From Bacteroidales bacterium (lineage in GTDB: Bacteria; Bacteroidota; Bacteroidia; Bacteroidales; UBA932), in contig JAFXUS010000019.1 of NCBI GenBank assembly GCA_017535125.1, forward strand, positions 1-24,091: a DNA stretch of 24,091 nt, given 5' to 3'. The notes below the pieces were generated by a model, which did not search any database, was not told the origin of the DNA, and saw nothing but the letters and a program-made list of their open reading frames with translations. Positions within the stretch are counted from its first letter, which is position 1. Each line of letters opens with the position of its first letter. The position numbers and the translations under genes were made by a program. This document shows, piece after piece, positions 14,538 to 21,791 of this stretch.

Positions 14538-16271
14538 ATGGCGAAAGAATGCAAGTGGATACTCAAGGAGCCGGCCGATCCCGCGAAGGTCGAGCGGCTC
14601 GCGACGGAAGTCGGCATCGACAAGGTGCTGGCCGACCTGCTCGTGAAGCGGGGCGTCGAGACCTTTGAACAGGCCCGCTCCTTCTTCCGCCCTTCGCTGG
14701 ACGCCCTCCACGACCCCTTCCTGATGAAGGACATGGACAAGGCGGTGGAGCGGCTGCACCGCGCCATCGCCGGTGGCGAGAAGATCCTCGTTTATGGCGA
14801 CTACGACGTGGACGGCACGACGGCCGTCGCGCTCGTCTATTCCTTCATCCAGCGCTTTACCGACCAGGTGGATTTCTACATTCCCGACCGCTACGACGAG
14901 GGTTACGGCGTGTCCTACAAGGGCATCGACTGGGCCGCGGACGGCGGGTTCAAGCTGATCATCACGCTCGACTGCGGCATCAAGGCCATCGACAAGGTCG
15001 AATACGCCCGCAGCAAGGGGCTCGAGGTCATCATCTGCGACCACCATCTTCCCGAGGATTCGCTCCCGCATGCCGTGGCGGTGCTGGACCCCAAACGGGA
15101 GGATTGCAATTATCCCTTCGACGACCTGTCCGGCTGCGGCGTGGGCTTCAAGCTCGTGCAGGCATATTCCCAGCAGTTCGGCGTCCCCTTCGAAACCCTG
15201 ATTCCGCTGCTGGACCTGCTGGTGGTCAGCATTTCCTCCGACCTCGTGACGATGGTCGGAGAGAACCGCATCCTCGCGCATTTCGGCCTCAAGCAGCTGA
15301 ACGAGAACCCCTGCAAGGGCCTCGCGGCCATGATCACCCTCTCCAACCTGGAGCCGGGACACATTTCCATCGACGACATCGTCTTCAAGATCGGTCCGCG
15401 CATCAACGCGGCGGGGCGCATGGAGTCCGGCCGCCTGGCGGTGGAGCTCCTCAAGGCCACCGACGCCATGACGGCGATGCGCATCGGCGAGAAGATCAAC
15501 GAGAACAACAACGAGCGCAAGAATATCGACCGGGAGATCACCCAGGAGGCCCTGGAAATGGTCCAGGCCGGCTCCTGCCTCGCCCGCGAGAATACAACCA
15601 TCGTCTATAATCCCAAGTGGAGCAAAGGCGTGGTGGGCATCGTGGCCTCCCGCCTCGTGGAGGCCTACTACAAGCCGACCGTGGTGCTGACCAAGTCGAA
15701 CGGCTTCGTTACGGGTTCCGCCCGCAGCATCGCCGGTTTCGACCTGTACGAGGCCATCGAGAGCTGCGCCGACCTGCTGGAGAATTTCGGCGGGCATGTC
15801 TATGCCGCCGGCCTCACGCTCAAGGAGGAGAACCTCGCCGAGTTCGCCCGGCGCATGGACACCTTCATCGCCGGCAAGATCACGTCCGACATGCTCATCC
15901 CCATCGTGGAGCTGGACGCCAAGCTGGACTTCGCGCAGATCACGCCCAAGTTCTCCCGCATCCTCAAGCAGTTCCAGCCTTTCGGTCCCGGCAACAACAA
16001 CCCGATCTTCATGACGGAGAACGTCTATGACGCCGGTTCGGGCCGCAAGGTCGGCGGGGGCGGCGTGCACCTCAAGCTGGACCTGATCCAGGAGTCGCAG
16101 CCCTACCACCAGATTCCTTCCATCGCATTCAACATGGCGGACTACTATGACTATATCCGCGAGGGCAACCCGATCGACGTCTGCTACGCCATCGTGGAGA
16201 ATTACTATCGCGGTTCCGCCTCCATCCAGCTCCGCATCCGCGACATCCGCGAGCGGGAAGATATCCTATAG
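14538..16271 (+). CDS. recJ: single-stranded-DNA-specific exonuclease RecJ
   Basis: 577 residues from the ATG at 14538; the open frame runs upstream through the promoter and into the opposite gene, so longer starts are rejected. DHH phosphoesterase motifs are in order: YGDYDVDG at 86-93, DHH at 168-170, and the DHHA1 motif GGHVYAAG from residue 418. The metal-dependent enzyme degrades single-stranded DNA 5' to 3' in recombination and mismatch repair. Length is normal. The membrane protein gene follows after two bases. Confidence 0.96.
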   Translation: MAKECKWILKEPADPAKVERLATEVGIDKVLADLLVKRGVETFEQARSFFRPSLDALHDPFLMKDMDKAVERLHRAIAGGEKILVYGDYDVDGTTAVALVYSFIQRFTDQVDFYIPDRYDEGYGVSYKGIDWAADGGFKLIITLDCGIKAIDKVEYARSKGLEVIICDHHLPEDSLPHAVAVLDPKREDCNYPFDDLSGCGVGFKLVQAYSQQFGVPFETLIPLLDLLVVSISSDLVTMVGENRILAHFGLKQLNENPCKGLAAMITLSNLEPGHISIDDIVFKIGPRINAAGRMESGRLAVELLKATDAMTAMRIGEKINENNNERKNIDREITQEALEMVQAGSCLARENTTIVYNPKWSKGVVGIVASRLVEAYYKPTVVLTKSNGFVTGSARSIAGFDLYEAIESCADLLENFGGHVYAAGLTLKEENLAEFARRMDTFIAGKITSDMLIPIVELDAKLDFAQITPKFSRILKQFQPFGPGNNNPIFMTENVYDAGSGRKVGGGGVHLKLDLIQESQPYHQIPSIAFNMADYYDYIREGNPIDVCYAIVENYYRGSASIQLRIRDIREREDIL

Positions 16272-16273
16272 AC

Positions 16274-17062
16274 ATGAAATCAAGCGGCATCATTGCCCGT
16301 TTCGTGCTGGGAGCGCTGCTGTCCTGCGCTCTCCTGGCCGGCCTGCTGTACCCCTGCCTTCCCTTCGGCGCCAAGGGCGCGGAAGCAGGCGGTAATTTCC
16401 TGACCAAAGTATATGAGAACGCCACGGCCGGCGACCTGGTCGAGAAGACCCAGGACATCTGGGGCTGGGTGCTGCTGGGGCTGAATATCGTTGCCGCCGC
16501 GGGGCTGCTGGCCTGTCCGGCGAAGGAGCTTCCTTCGAAGAAGGGGAAGTACGCCGGCGCGCGCTTGTTCTTTCCCGCTTTCTGCGGGACGCTCGTCCTG
16601 CTGGGAATCGAGGTCGTGCTGGCCTCGCCGTCGCTCCTGGCCGGTTTCCTGGAGTTCCTGCGCATCTACACCTTCACTGCGGTCTCGGGCCTGACGGTGC
16701 TGGTGATCCTGATGTATCTCCTCGGGTCCCGCAGCGTGCCGCTGTTCCGCTCCGTGGAGGGTCTGAGCAACAATTTCCCGAAGGGAGTGCGCATCGCCGA
16801 AGGCGTGCTCGTCGCCCTCTTTACGGGCGCGGCGCTGTATTTCGCCGCGGGGAGCATGCGCCTGTACATGGTGCCGCCCGCGATCCTGCTGGGGCTGCTG
16901 CCCGGCACCCTCTGCGAATGGGCCCTCGCGAAACGCCGCTCCGGCTACCGGGCGAACTACCTGTTCCTGCGTACGTTGCGTGCCGTCGGCCTGATCGTCT
17001 TCTGCCCGATCACCGTCCCCGTCCTGCTCTACGCCCTGTTCTCATCCTCATCCCGGGCCTGA
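16274..17062 (+). CDS. hypothetical multi-span membrane protein
   Basis: 262 residues, not recognised. There are about six hydrophobic segments (roughly 7-27, 64-82, 98-117, 132-151, 174-193, 198-214 and a last one near 236-257), separated by short basic or polar loops. No catalytic motif is visible. It starts two bases after recJ, with which it must be cotranscribed, and its TGA is followed immediately by the inverted parC-tail relic. The C-terminus is a serine-rich SSSSRA. Confidence 0.75.
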   Translation: MKSSGIIARFVLGALLSCALLAGLLYPCLPFGAKGAEAGGNFLTKVYENATAGDLVEKTQDIWGWVLLGLNIVAAAGLLACPAKELPSKKGKYAGARLFFPAFCGTLVLLGIEVVLASPSLLAGFLEFLRIYTFTAVSGLTVLVILMYLLGSRSVPLFRSVEGLSNNFPKGVRIAEGVLVALFTGAALYFAAGSMRLYMVPPAILLGLLPGTLCEWALAKRRSGYRANYLFLRTLRAVGLIVFCPITVPVLLYALFSSSSRA

Positions 17063-17167
17063 CTAGAACAGCGTCGGTTCTTCGAAGAGATCGCCGGGGA
17101 GGTCAGGGATGTCTTCGGTGGCAGGAGATTCCGGATCTTCGCCCGGAATGACTACAGAGGAAACCGG
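17063..17167 (-). pseudogene. diverged inverted copy of the parC 3' end
   Basis: On the minus strand these 105 bases align without gaps to 6235-6339: I count 89 identical positions, and 26 of 34 encoded residues agree, including VIPGEDPE, LFEEPTLF and the stop codon. Homology begins next to the TGA of the membrane protein gene and ends at about 17167, where AT-rich toxin-antitoxin promoter DNA starts. No start codon or upstream domain is attached, so it is a fragment. Most substitutions are in codon third positions or conservative, as if the sequence once evolved as protein. Confidence 0.75.
17124..17152 (-). repeat. palindromic element, GTCATTC...ATCTCC family, in the parC-tail relic
   Basis: Minus-strand copy starting GTCATTCCGGG and ending CCGGAATCTCC, almost the same as the element at 6250-6278. 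It matches the conserved ends of the family better than the parC copy does. Confidence 0.75.
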
Positions 17168-17195
17168 GCTGTATCTATACAAATTCTGATATTGT

Positions 17196-17219
17196 ATAAC
17201 ACTATTGTAAAAGTGTTAT
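17196..17219 (+). promoter_or_regulatory. palindromic operator of the toxin-antitoxin operon
   Basis: A perfect inverted repeat: ATAACACT (17196-17203) and AGTGTTAT (17212-17219) with an 8-base spacer. The -33 promoter box lies in the spacer. RHH antitoxins bind such repeats as pairs of dimers, so this is the likely autoregulatory site. Confidence 0.7.
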
Positions 17220-17235
17220 CTTTTCTCCATCTTTG
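17204..17235 (+). promoter_or_regulatory. promoter of the toxin-antitoxin operon
   Basis: ATTG (17204-17207) and CATCTTTG (17228-17235) separated by 20 bases, each one mismatch from TTTG and TAnnTTTG. The antitoxin ATG follows 13 bases later, leaving a short leader unlike the near-leaderless starts elsewhere. Confidence 0.65.
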
Positions 17236-17248
17236 CAGAAAAAGAAGT

Positions 17249-17521
17249 ATGGAGAATGTTCGTAGAATACAAACCGCCTTTCGGCTGGAGGAGTCTTTGC
17301 TCAACCGTTTGAAGAAAAAGGCCAGCAGGCAGAATAAAAGCCTGAACAGCTATGTCGAGGCCTTGCTGAAAGCGGATGTGAGGAGTGAGCCGGAGTATCC
17401 GAAGGTGTCTTTCCCGATTCCTCATTCCGCACGCGTCAGCCGCATGCTTGATATCCTCCCCGCTTTCACGGATGAGGAACTCGAAAAGGACGAGAAACTT
17501 GCCTACATCCTTGGGAAATGA
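17249..17521 (+). CDS. ribbon-helix-helix antitoxin
   Basis: 90 residues from the ATG at 17249; a start further upstream would lie in the operator. The N-terminal part has the RHH pattern, a short strand (RRIQTAFRLEESL) followed by LLNRLKKKASRQNKSLNSYVEALLKAD, as in CopG/Arc-type antitoxins. The C-terminal half (about 50-90) is acidic near its end (FTDEELEKDEKL) and should bind and block the toxin. Such proteins repress their own operon, and the palindrome just upstream fits. The stop overlaps the toxin start in ATGA. Local base composition is more AT-rich than the neighbours. Confidence 0.85.
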   Translation: MENVRRIQTAFRLEESLLNRLKKKASRQNKSLNSYVEALLKADVRSEPEYPKVSFPIPHSARVSRMLDILPAFTDEELEKDEKLAYILGK

Positions 17522-17955
17522 CAAAGATATTTCTGGATACCAACGTTATCCTGGACTTGTACATTCCAGGACGTGAAGGCAAGGCGGCGGCCCGGTCGCT
17601 GCTGGATTTGAAGGAAGCCGCCGGGGATGACATTCGGCTTTTTATTTCTTTTCTCTCTGTAGCCAATATCGCTTACGTGTTGCGAAAGCATTATGACAAG
17701 ACCCGGATGAAGGATATTATACGGGGGCTGTTTCATTTTTGCGATGTGCTCTCAATGAGCGACTTCTCCATATTTGAAGCACTGGATTCGCCCTGCCCGG
17801 ACTTCGAAGACGCTCTCCAACTCTCGTGCGCGGAAATCAAAGAATGCGACTTCCTGCTTACCTCAAATCTTCGTCATTTTCAAGAGGAAACCTGGATGAC
17901 CGTCCTCACCCCGGCACAATTTCTCGAGAAACTGGCTACAGCAGGAGAAAAGTAA
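17518..17955 (+). CDS. PIN-domain toxin (VapC-like RNase)
   Basis: 145 residues. It begins FLDTNVILDL with acidic Asp7, has ANIAYVLRK in the second motif position, PDFEDALQ (Asp95, Asp98) and CDFLLTSNLRHF (Asp111), as in the PIN_3 group (PF13470). In VapC toxins the acidic residues bind metal and cut RNA, often tRNA; the target here is unknown. The position usually holding the second-motif glutamate is not acidic, which appears common in PIN_3. It is coupled to the antitoxin by ATGA. The 3' end overlaps the convergent aroK by 20 bases. The lower GC content compared with neighbours suggests acquisition. Confidence 0.87.
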   Translation: MTKIFLDTNVILDLYIPGREGKAAARSLLDLKEAAGDDIRLFISFLSVANIAYVLRKHYDKTRMKDIIRGLFHFCDVLSMSDFSIFEALDSPCPDFEDALQLSCAEIKECDFLLTSNLRHFQEETWMTVLTPAQFLEKLATAGEK

Positions 17956-18433
17956 CGATCTCCCCGGCGACGGCGTCGGGAGTTTTGCCGTCGGTATCGA
18001 CGGCGAAGGGGGCTTGCGCGTAGAGCGGCTCCCGGTGGGCGTAGAGTGCGTCCGCATCCGCGAAAAGGGGCCGGGAGGCATCGACGTCTCCGAGGCGCCG
18101 CCGTATCGTTTCCAGGCGGGTGCGCAGCCAGACGCAGCGCGTCCGGGCAAAGATGAGTTCCCGCGCTTCCGGCAGGGTCAGGGCGCCGCCGCCGAGCGCC
18201 AGCACCGTGTCGTCCTGCGCGGCATCCGCCGCATCCAGCACCGCCTGCAGCGTTTCCAGCTCGACGGTGCGGAAGGCGTCCTCGCCGTCGCGGAATATCT
18301 CCGGAATCGGACGGCCGGCGCGGGCGACGATTTCCTCGTCGAGATCGACAAAACGGGCCCCCAGGCGCGCTGCGAGCGCCCGGCCCGTGCTGCTCTTGCC
18401 GCAGCCCATGAAACCCGTGAGCGAAAGAATCAT
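17936..18433 (-). CDS. aroK: shikimate kinase
   Basis: 165 residues. The Walker A motif is GFMGCGKSSTG (from residue 7), followed by DLDEEI and the shikimate-binding region around RDGEDAFRTVE. Next come the ALGGGALT loop and the lid with the arginine of SRPLF. It phosphorylates shikimate with ATP, one step after AroE in the chorismate pathway. Length is normal. It is transcribed alone, divergently from ssb across 52 bases. Its last codons overlap the end of the PIN toxin gene. Confidence 0.95.
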   Translation of the reverse strand: MILSLTGFMGCGKSSTGRALAARLGARFVDLDEEIVARAGRPIPEIFRDGEDAFRTVELETLQAVLDAADAAQDDTVLALGGGALTLPEARELIFARTRCVWLRTRLETIRRRLGDVDASRPLFADADALYAHREPLYAQAPFAVDTDGKTPDAVAGEIVTFLLL

Positions 18434-18465
18434 ATTGCAAAGATTGCAAAAAATCCCTATCTTGT
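18434..18465 (+). promoter_or_regulatory. promoter of ssb
   Basis: ATTG (18434-18437), 20 bases, TATCTTGT (18458-18465), then 20 bases to the ATG. The -7 box deviates at its end from TAnnTTTG. It is interlocked with the oppositely directed aroK promoter. Confidence 0.5.
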
Positions 18466-18469
18466 CAAA
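18438..18469 (-). promoter_or_regulatory. promoter of aroK
   Basis: On the minus strand TTTG (18469-18466), 20 bases, then AATCTTTG (18445-18438), close to TTTG-N19-21-TAnnTTTG. The ATG is only 4 bases further, implying a leaderless transcript. It overlaps the ssb promoter almost completely. Confidence 0.65.
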
Positions 18470-18485
18470 CTAAAATTTTTGCATT

Positions 18486-18992
18486 ATGTCACTGAATAAA
18501 GTCATGCTGATCGGTAACGTTGGAAGAGACCCCGAAGTACGTTACCTCGAAGGAAACAACCCCGGCGCCCAAGGCCGGAAAGTCGCAACATTCACCCTGG
18601 CCACGTCCGAACGCTTCCGCGACCGCAGCGGAGAGACCCGTGAGAACACGGAATGGCACAACATCGTCGCCTGGGGCCAGCCCGCCGACGTGTGCGAGCG
18701 CTTCGTGCGCAAGGGCACCCAGCTCTATATCGAAGGCCGCCTGCGCACCCGCAAGTACACGGACCGCAACGGTCAGGAGAAATACACCACCGAAATCAAC
18801 GTCGATACCCTGCAGCTGCTCGGCCGCCGCGACGGTGACGGCGCCGGCTATCCCCAGTCCGCTCCCGCCCAGCCGCAGCAGCCTGCCTACCAGCAGCCCG
18901 CTTACCAGCAGCCGGCCTATCAACAGCCCGCTCCGCAGGCCCCGGCCGCTCCCGCCGTGGACGAAGGCCCGACCGACGATCTCCCGTTCTAG
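18486..18992 (+). CDS. ssb: single-stranded DNA-binding protein
   Basis: 168 residues. Residues 1-115 form the OB fold (SLNKVMLIGNVGRDPEVRYL, TLATSE, TEWHNIVAWG, GTQLYIEGRLRTRKY). A Gln/Pro/Ala/Tyr linker with tandem PAYQQ units (about 125-160) follows. The C-terminal tip is DDLPF, the acidic-hydrophobic peptide that recruits replication and repair proteins. It binds single-stranded DNA in replication, recombination and repair. It has its own promoter. Downstream lies a palindromic repeat, then the MFS genes. Confidence 0.96.
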   Translation: MSLNKVMLIGNVGRDPEVRYLEGNNPGAQGRKVATFTLATSERFRDRSGETRENTEWHNIVAWGQPADVCERFVRKGTQLYIEGRLRTRKYTDRNGQEKYTTEINVDTLQLLGRRDGDGAGYPQSAPAQPQQPAYQQPAYQQPAYQQPAPQAPAAPAVDEGPTDDLPF

Positions 18993-18998
18993 TTATCC

Positions 18999-19047
18999 GT
19001 CATTCCGGGCGGTTCCTGAGCCAGTAGAAGGATGACCCGGAATCTCA
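18999..19047 (+). repeat. composite palindromic element between ssb and the MFS genes
   Basis: Starts GTCATTCCGGG and ends CCCGGAATCTCA, so the ends and stem (ATTCCGGG 19002-19009 with CCCGGAAT 19036-19043) match the family in parC. The middle contains a different motif (GGTTCCTGAGCCAGTAGAAGG), resembling a common CTGAGCCTGTCGAAGG-type repeat. It could also act as a hairpin ending ssb transcripts, though no T run follows. Confidence 0.7.
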
Positions 19048-19062
19048 TCAAATTCCAGACTT

Positions 19063-20430
19063 ATGACTGAAAAGATTCAACGGCTGATGAACGACAATCC
19101 GGTGGCGCGCTGGGCCGTCCTGGCCCTCGTCGCCCTGATGATGTTCTTCGCCTACATGTTCGTGGACGTCATGTCCCCGCTCAAGTCGCTCGTCGAAAGC
19201 AACCTTGGCTGGAACAGCGCCGTGTTCGGCAAATACGCCGCCTCCGAATATATTCTCAACGTCTGCGGCTTCCTCATCCTCGCGGGCATCATCCTCGACA
19301 AGCTCGGGGTACGCTTCTCCGGCATCCTGTCCGCCGGCCTGATGGTCCTCGGCGCCGCGATCAAGTTCGTCGGCGTGAGCGACTGGTTCCAGACCACGGG
19401 CCTCGCCCAGTGGCTGGGCACCTGGTGGGTAGAGATGCCCGCCAGCGCCAAGATGGCTTCGCTCGGCTTCATGATCTTCGGCTGCGGCTGCGAGATGGAA
19501 GGCACCAACGTGTCCAAGATCCTCGCCAAGTGGTTCAAGGGTAAGGAAATGGCCCTCGCGATGGGCCTCGAGATGGCCATCGCCCGCCTCGGCGTGTTCG
19601 GCGTGATGTGGATTGCTCCGCTGATCTCCGAGAAGTTCGGCGGCTCCGTCATGGCCCCGATGGGCTTCTGCGGCGCGCTGCTCTGCATCGGCCTGATCAA
19701 CTTCATCATCTTCGCCGTGATGGACAGCAAGTTCGACCGCCAGCTGGTCGCCGCCGGTCTCGCCACGGACGAGAAGTCCCCGGAGGACGAATTCCACGTG
19801 AGCGACCTCGGCGCCATCTTCAAGAGCAAGATGTTCTGGATCGTGGCCCTGCTGTGCGTGCTGTACTACAGCGCTATCTTCCCGTTCCAGCGCTACGCGC
19901 CGAACTTCCTCGAAGAGACCCTGCAGATCGACGCCGCCACGGCATCCCGCCTGTTCAGCTGCTTCCCCATCCTGGCCATGTGCCTGACCCCGTTCCTGGG
20001 ATTCTTCCTGGACCGCAAGGGCAAGGGCGCCTCGATGCTGATGATCGGTTCCATCATCATGATCGCCTGCCACCTGAGCTTTGCGTTACTGCTGCCGGCT
20101 TTCCCGTCGAAGGGTCTGGCCGTGACGCTGATCGTGATCCTGGGCGTCAGCTTCTCGCTGGTACCCGCCGCGCTGTGGCCGTCCGTGCCGAAGATCATCG
20201 ACGAGAAGATCCTGGGGTCCGCCTACTGCCTCATCTTCTGGGTGCAGAACGTGGGCCTCTGCCTCGTCCCGATGCTGATCGGCTCCCTGCGCAACTCGAC
20301 CGGCGGCTACTTCGTGCCGATGATCGTCTTCTCCTGCTTCGGCGTGCTGGCCTTCATTTTCAGCTTCCTGCTCAAGAAGGAGGACCGCAAGAAAGGCTAC
20401 GGCCTGGAGCTTCCGAATATCAAGAAATAG
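19063..20430 (+). CDS. MFS transporter (first of a tandem pair)
   Basis: 455 residues with about twelve hydrophobic helices and the MFS motif A-like loop LDKLGVRFSG between helices 2 and 3. A central cytoplasmic loop at about 225-250 is followed by the second half with LDRKGKGAS. The stretch LVPAALWPSVPKIIDEKILG is shared with the next gene. It moves a small molecule across the inner membrane by secondary transport; the substrate cannot be read. No promoter is visible, and it starts 15 bases after the palindromic element. The second MFS gene follows after 7 bases. Confidence 0.87.
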   Translation: MTEKIQRLMNDNPVARWAVLALVALMMFFAYMFVDVMSPLKSLVESNLGWNSAVFGKYAASEYILNVCGFLILAGIILDKLGVRFSGILSAGLMVLGAAIKFVGVSDWFQTTGLAQWLGTWWVEMPASAKMASLGFMIFGCGCEMEGTNVSKILAKWFKGKEMALAMGLEMAIARLGVFGVMWIAPLISEKFGGSVMAPMGFCGALLCIGLINFIIFAVMDSKFDRQLVAAGLATDEKSPEDEFHVSDLGAIFKSKMFWIVALLCVLYYSAIFPFQRYAPNFLEETLQIDAATASRLFSCFPILAMCLTPFLGFFLDRKGKGASMLMIGSIIMIACHLSFALLLPAFPSKGLAVTLIVILGVSFSLVPAALWPSVPKIIDEKILGSAYCLIFWVQNVGLCLVPMLIGSLRNSTGGYFVPMIVFSCFGVLAFIFSFLLKKEDRKKGYGLELPNIKK

Positions 20431-20437
20431 CGTCTGC

Positions 20438-21790
20438 ATGACTGCGAAGTCCGCCAAGATCAGTTGCTGGATCGCCCTGGCGTGTCTCGTCGTACCGATG
20501 TTCGCATCGTACTTCTTCGACGACATGTTCTCGACGATCTCCTACCTCTTCGAGGATCCCGCCCGCACGCAGCTGGGCTGGGATGCGGCCGGGTACGGCC
20601 TCTACGCCAGCGGCTACTCCGTGCTGTGCGTATTCGGCGGCCTGGTGGTCTGCGGCATCCTGCTCGACAAGTGGGGCGTCCGCATCACGGGCTCCATCTT
20701 CGTCGGCATGATGGTCGCTGGCGCCGCCACGGTGCTCTACGCCATCACGGCGGGGCTCGCCCCCGCCCGTTCGCTGCGCCTCGCCTACGTGGGTTGCATG
20801 TTCTTCGGCCTCGGCAGCGAAATCGCGGGCACGGCCGTCACGCGCTCGATCGCGAAATGGTTCCGCCACGGGCCCATGGCCCTGGCAATGGGCCTGCAGC
20901 TCGCCATCGCCCGCCTCGGCACCGCCCTCGCCCTCGTGCTCTCGCCGCGCCTCGTCGTCGAGAACACCGGCCACGTGTACAGTCTCGCGGAGACCGCCCG
21001 ACCGGCCGTGTTCGGCCTCGGCCTGATGGCCGCCGGCCTCATCCTCTGGGCCCTCTTCGTGGCGATGGATGCCCGGTACGACAAGCGTACCGCATCGTCA
21101 TTCGCCGGCTCGACCGGCGAATCTCCAAGCGACGAACAATTCCGCTTTGCGGACGTGCTCGGCATCCTGAAAAACGGCAACTTCTGGCTGCTCGGACTCC
21201 TCTGCGTGCTGTTCTATAGCAGCATCATCGCGTTCAAGAAGTTCGCCGGCGCCATCCTCATTCCGCGCTTCGCGATTCCGGCGGAGACCGCCGGCTGGAT
21301 GGTCTCGATGCTGCCCTTCGCGACGGTCATCTTCGCCCCGCTCTTCGGCCTGCTTGTGGACCGCTTCGGCCGCGGCACGCGCTGGATGGTGCTGGGCTCC
21401 GTGCTGGCGCTCACCGCCCACCTGCTGCTGGCCTTCGCCCCGCAGGGCGTGCCGTTCTTCGGCTACCTGGCCATGGTGCTGCTCGGCTTCGGCTATTCGC
21501 TGGTGCCCGCCGCCCTCTGGCCTTCCGTCCCGAAAATCGTCCCTGACAAGGTGCTCGGCACCACCTTCGCGCTCGTGTACTGGGTGCAGAACCTCGGCCT
21601 GCTCGCCTTCAAGATGCTGGCGGGCGGCATCCTGGGACGCAACGCCGGCGCAGATGCCGCGCAGGGAGCCGTGTCCGTGGAGCTGATGTTCACCGCCCTC
21701 TGCGTCGCGGCCGTCGTCACGGCCCTGCTCTTTGCCCGCGCCTCGCGCCGGCACCCTGAACTGGCGCTCGACGCACCCAACAAACTCTGA
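20438..21790 (+). CDS. MFS transporter (second of a tandem pair)
   Basis: 450 residues, clearly paralogous to the preceding transporter: both have LDKxGVR in the first half, DMF/DVM-type entry segments, and the conserved LVPAALWPSVPKI near helix 10. About twelve transmembrane helices. The central loop between the two halves (about residues 215-240, TASSFAGSTGESPSDEQF) is encoded partly by a palindromic repeat element, where the paralogue has a loop of the same length but different sequence. The substrate is unknown. One base separates its stop from the dxs ATG, so transport and isoprenoid synthesis genes are cotranscribed. Confidence 0.87.
   Translation: MTAKSAKISCWIALACLVVPMFASYFFDDMFSTISYLFEDPARTQLGWDAAGYGLYASGYSVLCVFGGLVVCGILLDKWGVRITGSIFVGMMVAGAATVLYAITAGLAPARSLRLAYVGCMFFGLGSEIAGTAVTRSIAKWFRHGPMALAMGLQLAIARLGTALALVLSPRLVVENTGHVYSLAETARPAVFGLGLMAAGLILWALFVAMDARYDKRTASSFAGSTGESPSDEQFRFADVLGILKNGNFWLLGLLCVLFYSSIIAFKKFAGAILIPRFAIPAETAGWMVSMLPFATVIFAPLFGLLVDRFGRGTRWMVLGSVLALTAHLLLAFAPQGVPFFGYLAMVLLGFGYSLVPAALWPSVPKIVPDKVLGTTFALVYWVQNLGLLAFKMLAGGILGRNAGADAAQGAVSVELMFTALCVAAVVTALLFARASRRHPELALDAPNKL
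21097..21126 (+). repeat. palindromic element, GTCATTC...GAATCTCC family, inside the second MFS gene
   Basis: Ends match the family and the stem is perfect: ATTCGCCGG (21100-21108) pairs with CCGGCGAAT (21114-21122) around a 5-base loop. The stem sequence differs from the parC copies on both arms. It lies in frame in the loop between transporter halves. Confidence 0.72.
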
Positions 21791-21791
21791 C

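Noticed and set aside
17063..17167. Reading the parC-tail copy as a small expressed gene
   Set aside because: No start codon or promoter in its frame and orientation; the upstream side is the operator of the toxin-antitoxin operon.
18850..18960. Tandem repeat in ssb as a mobile or regulatory repeat
   Set aside because: It encodes the Gln/Pro linker that is normally repetitive in SSB proteins, and the tail DDLPF follows in frame.
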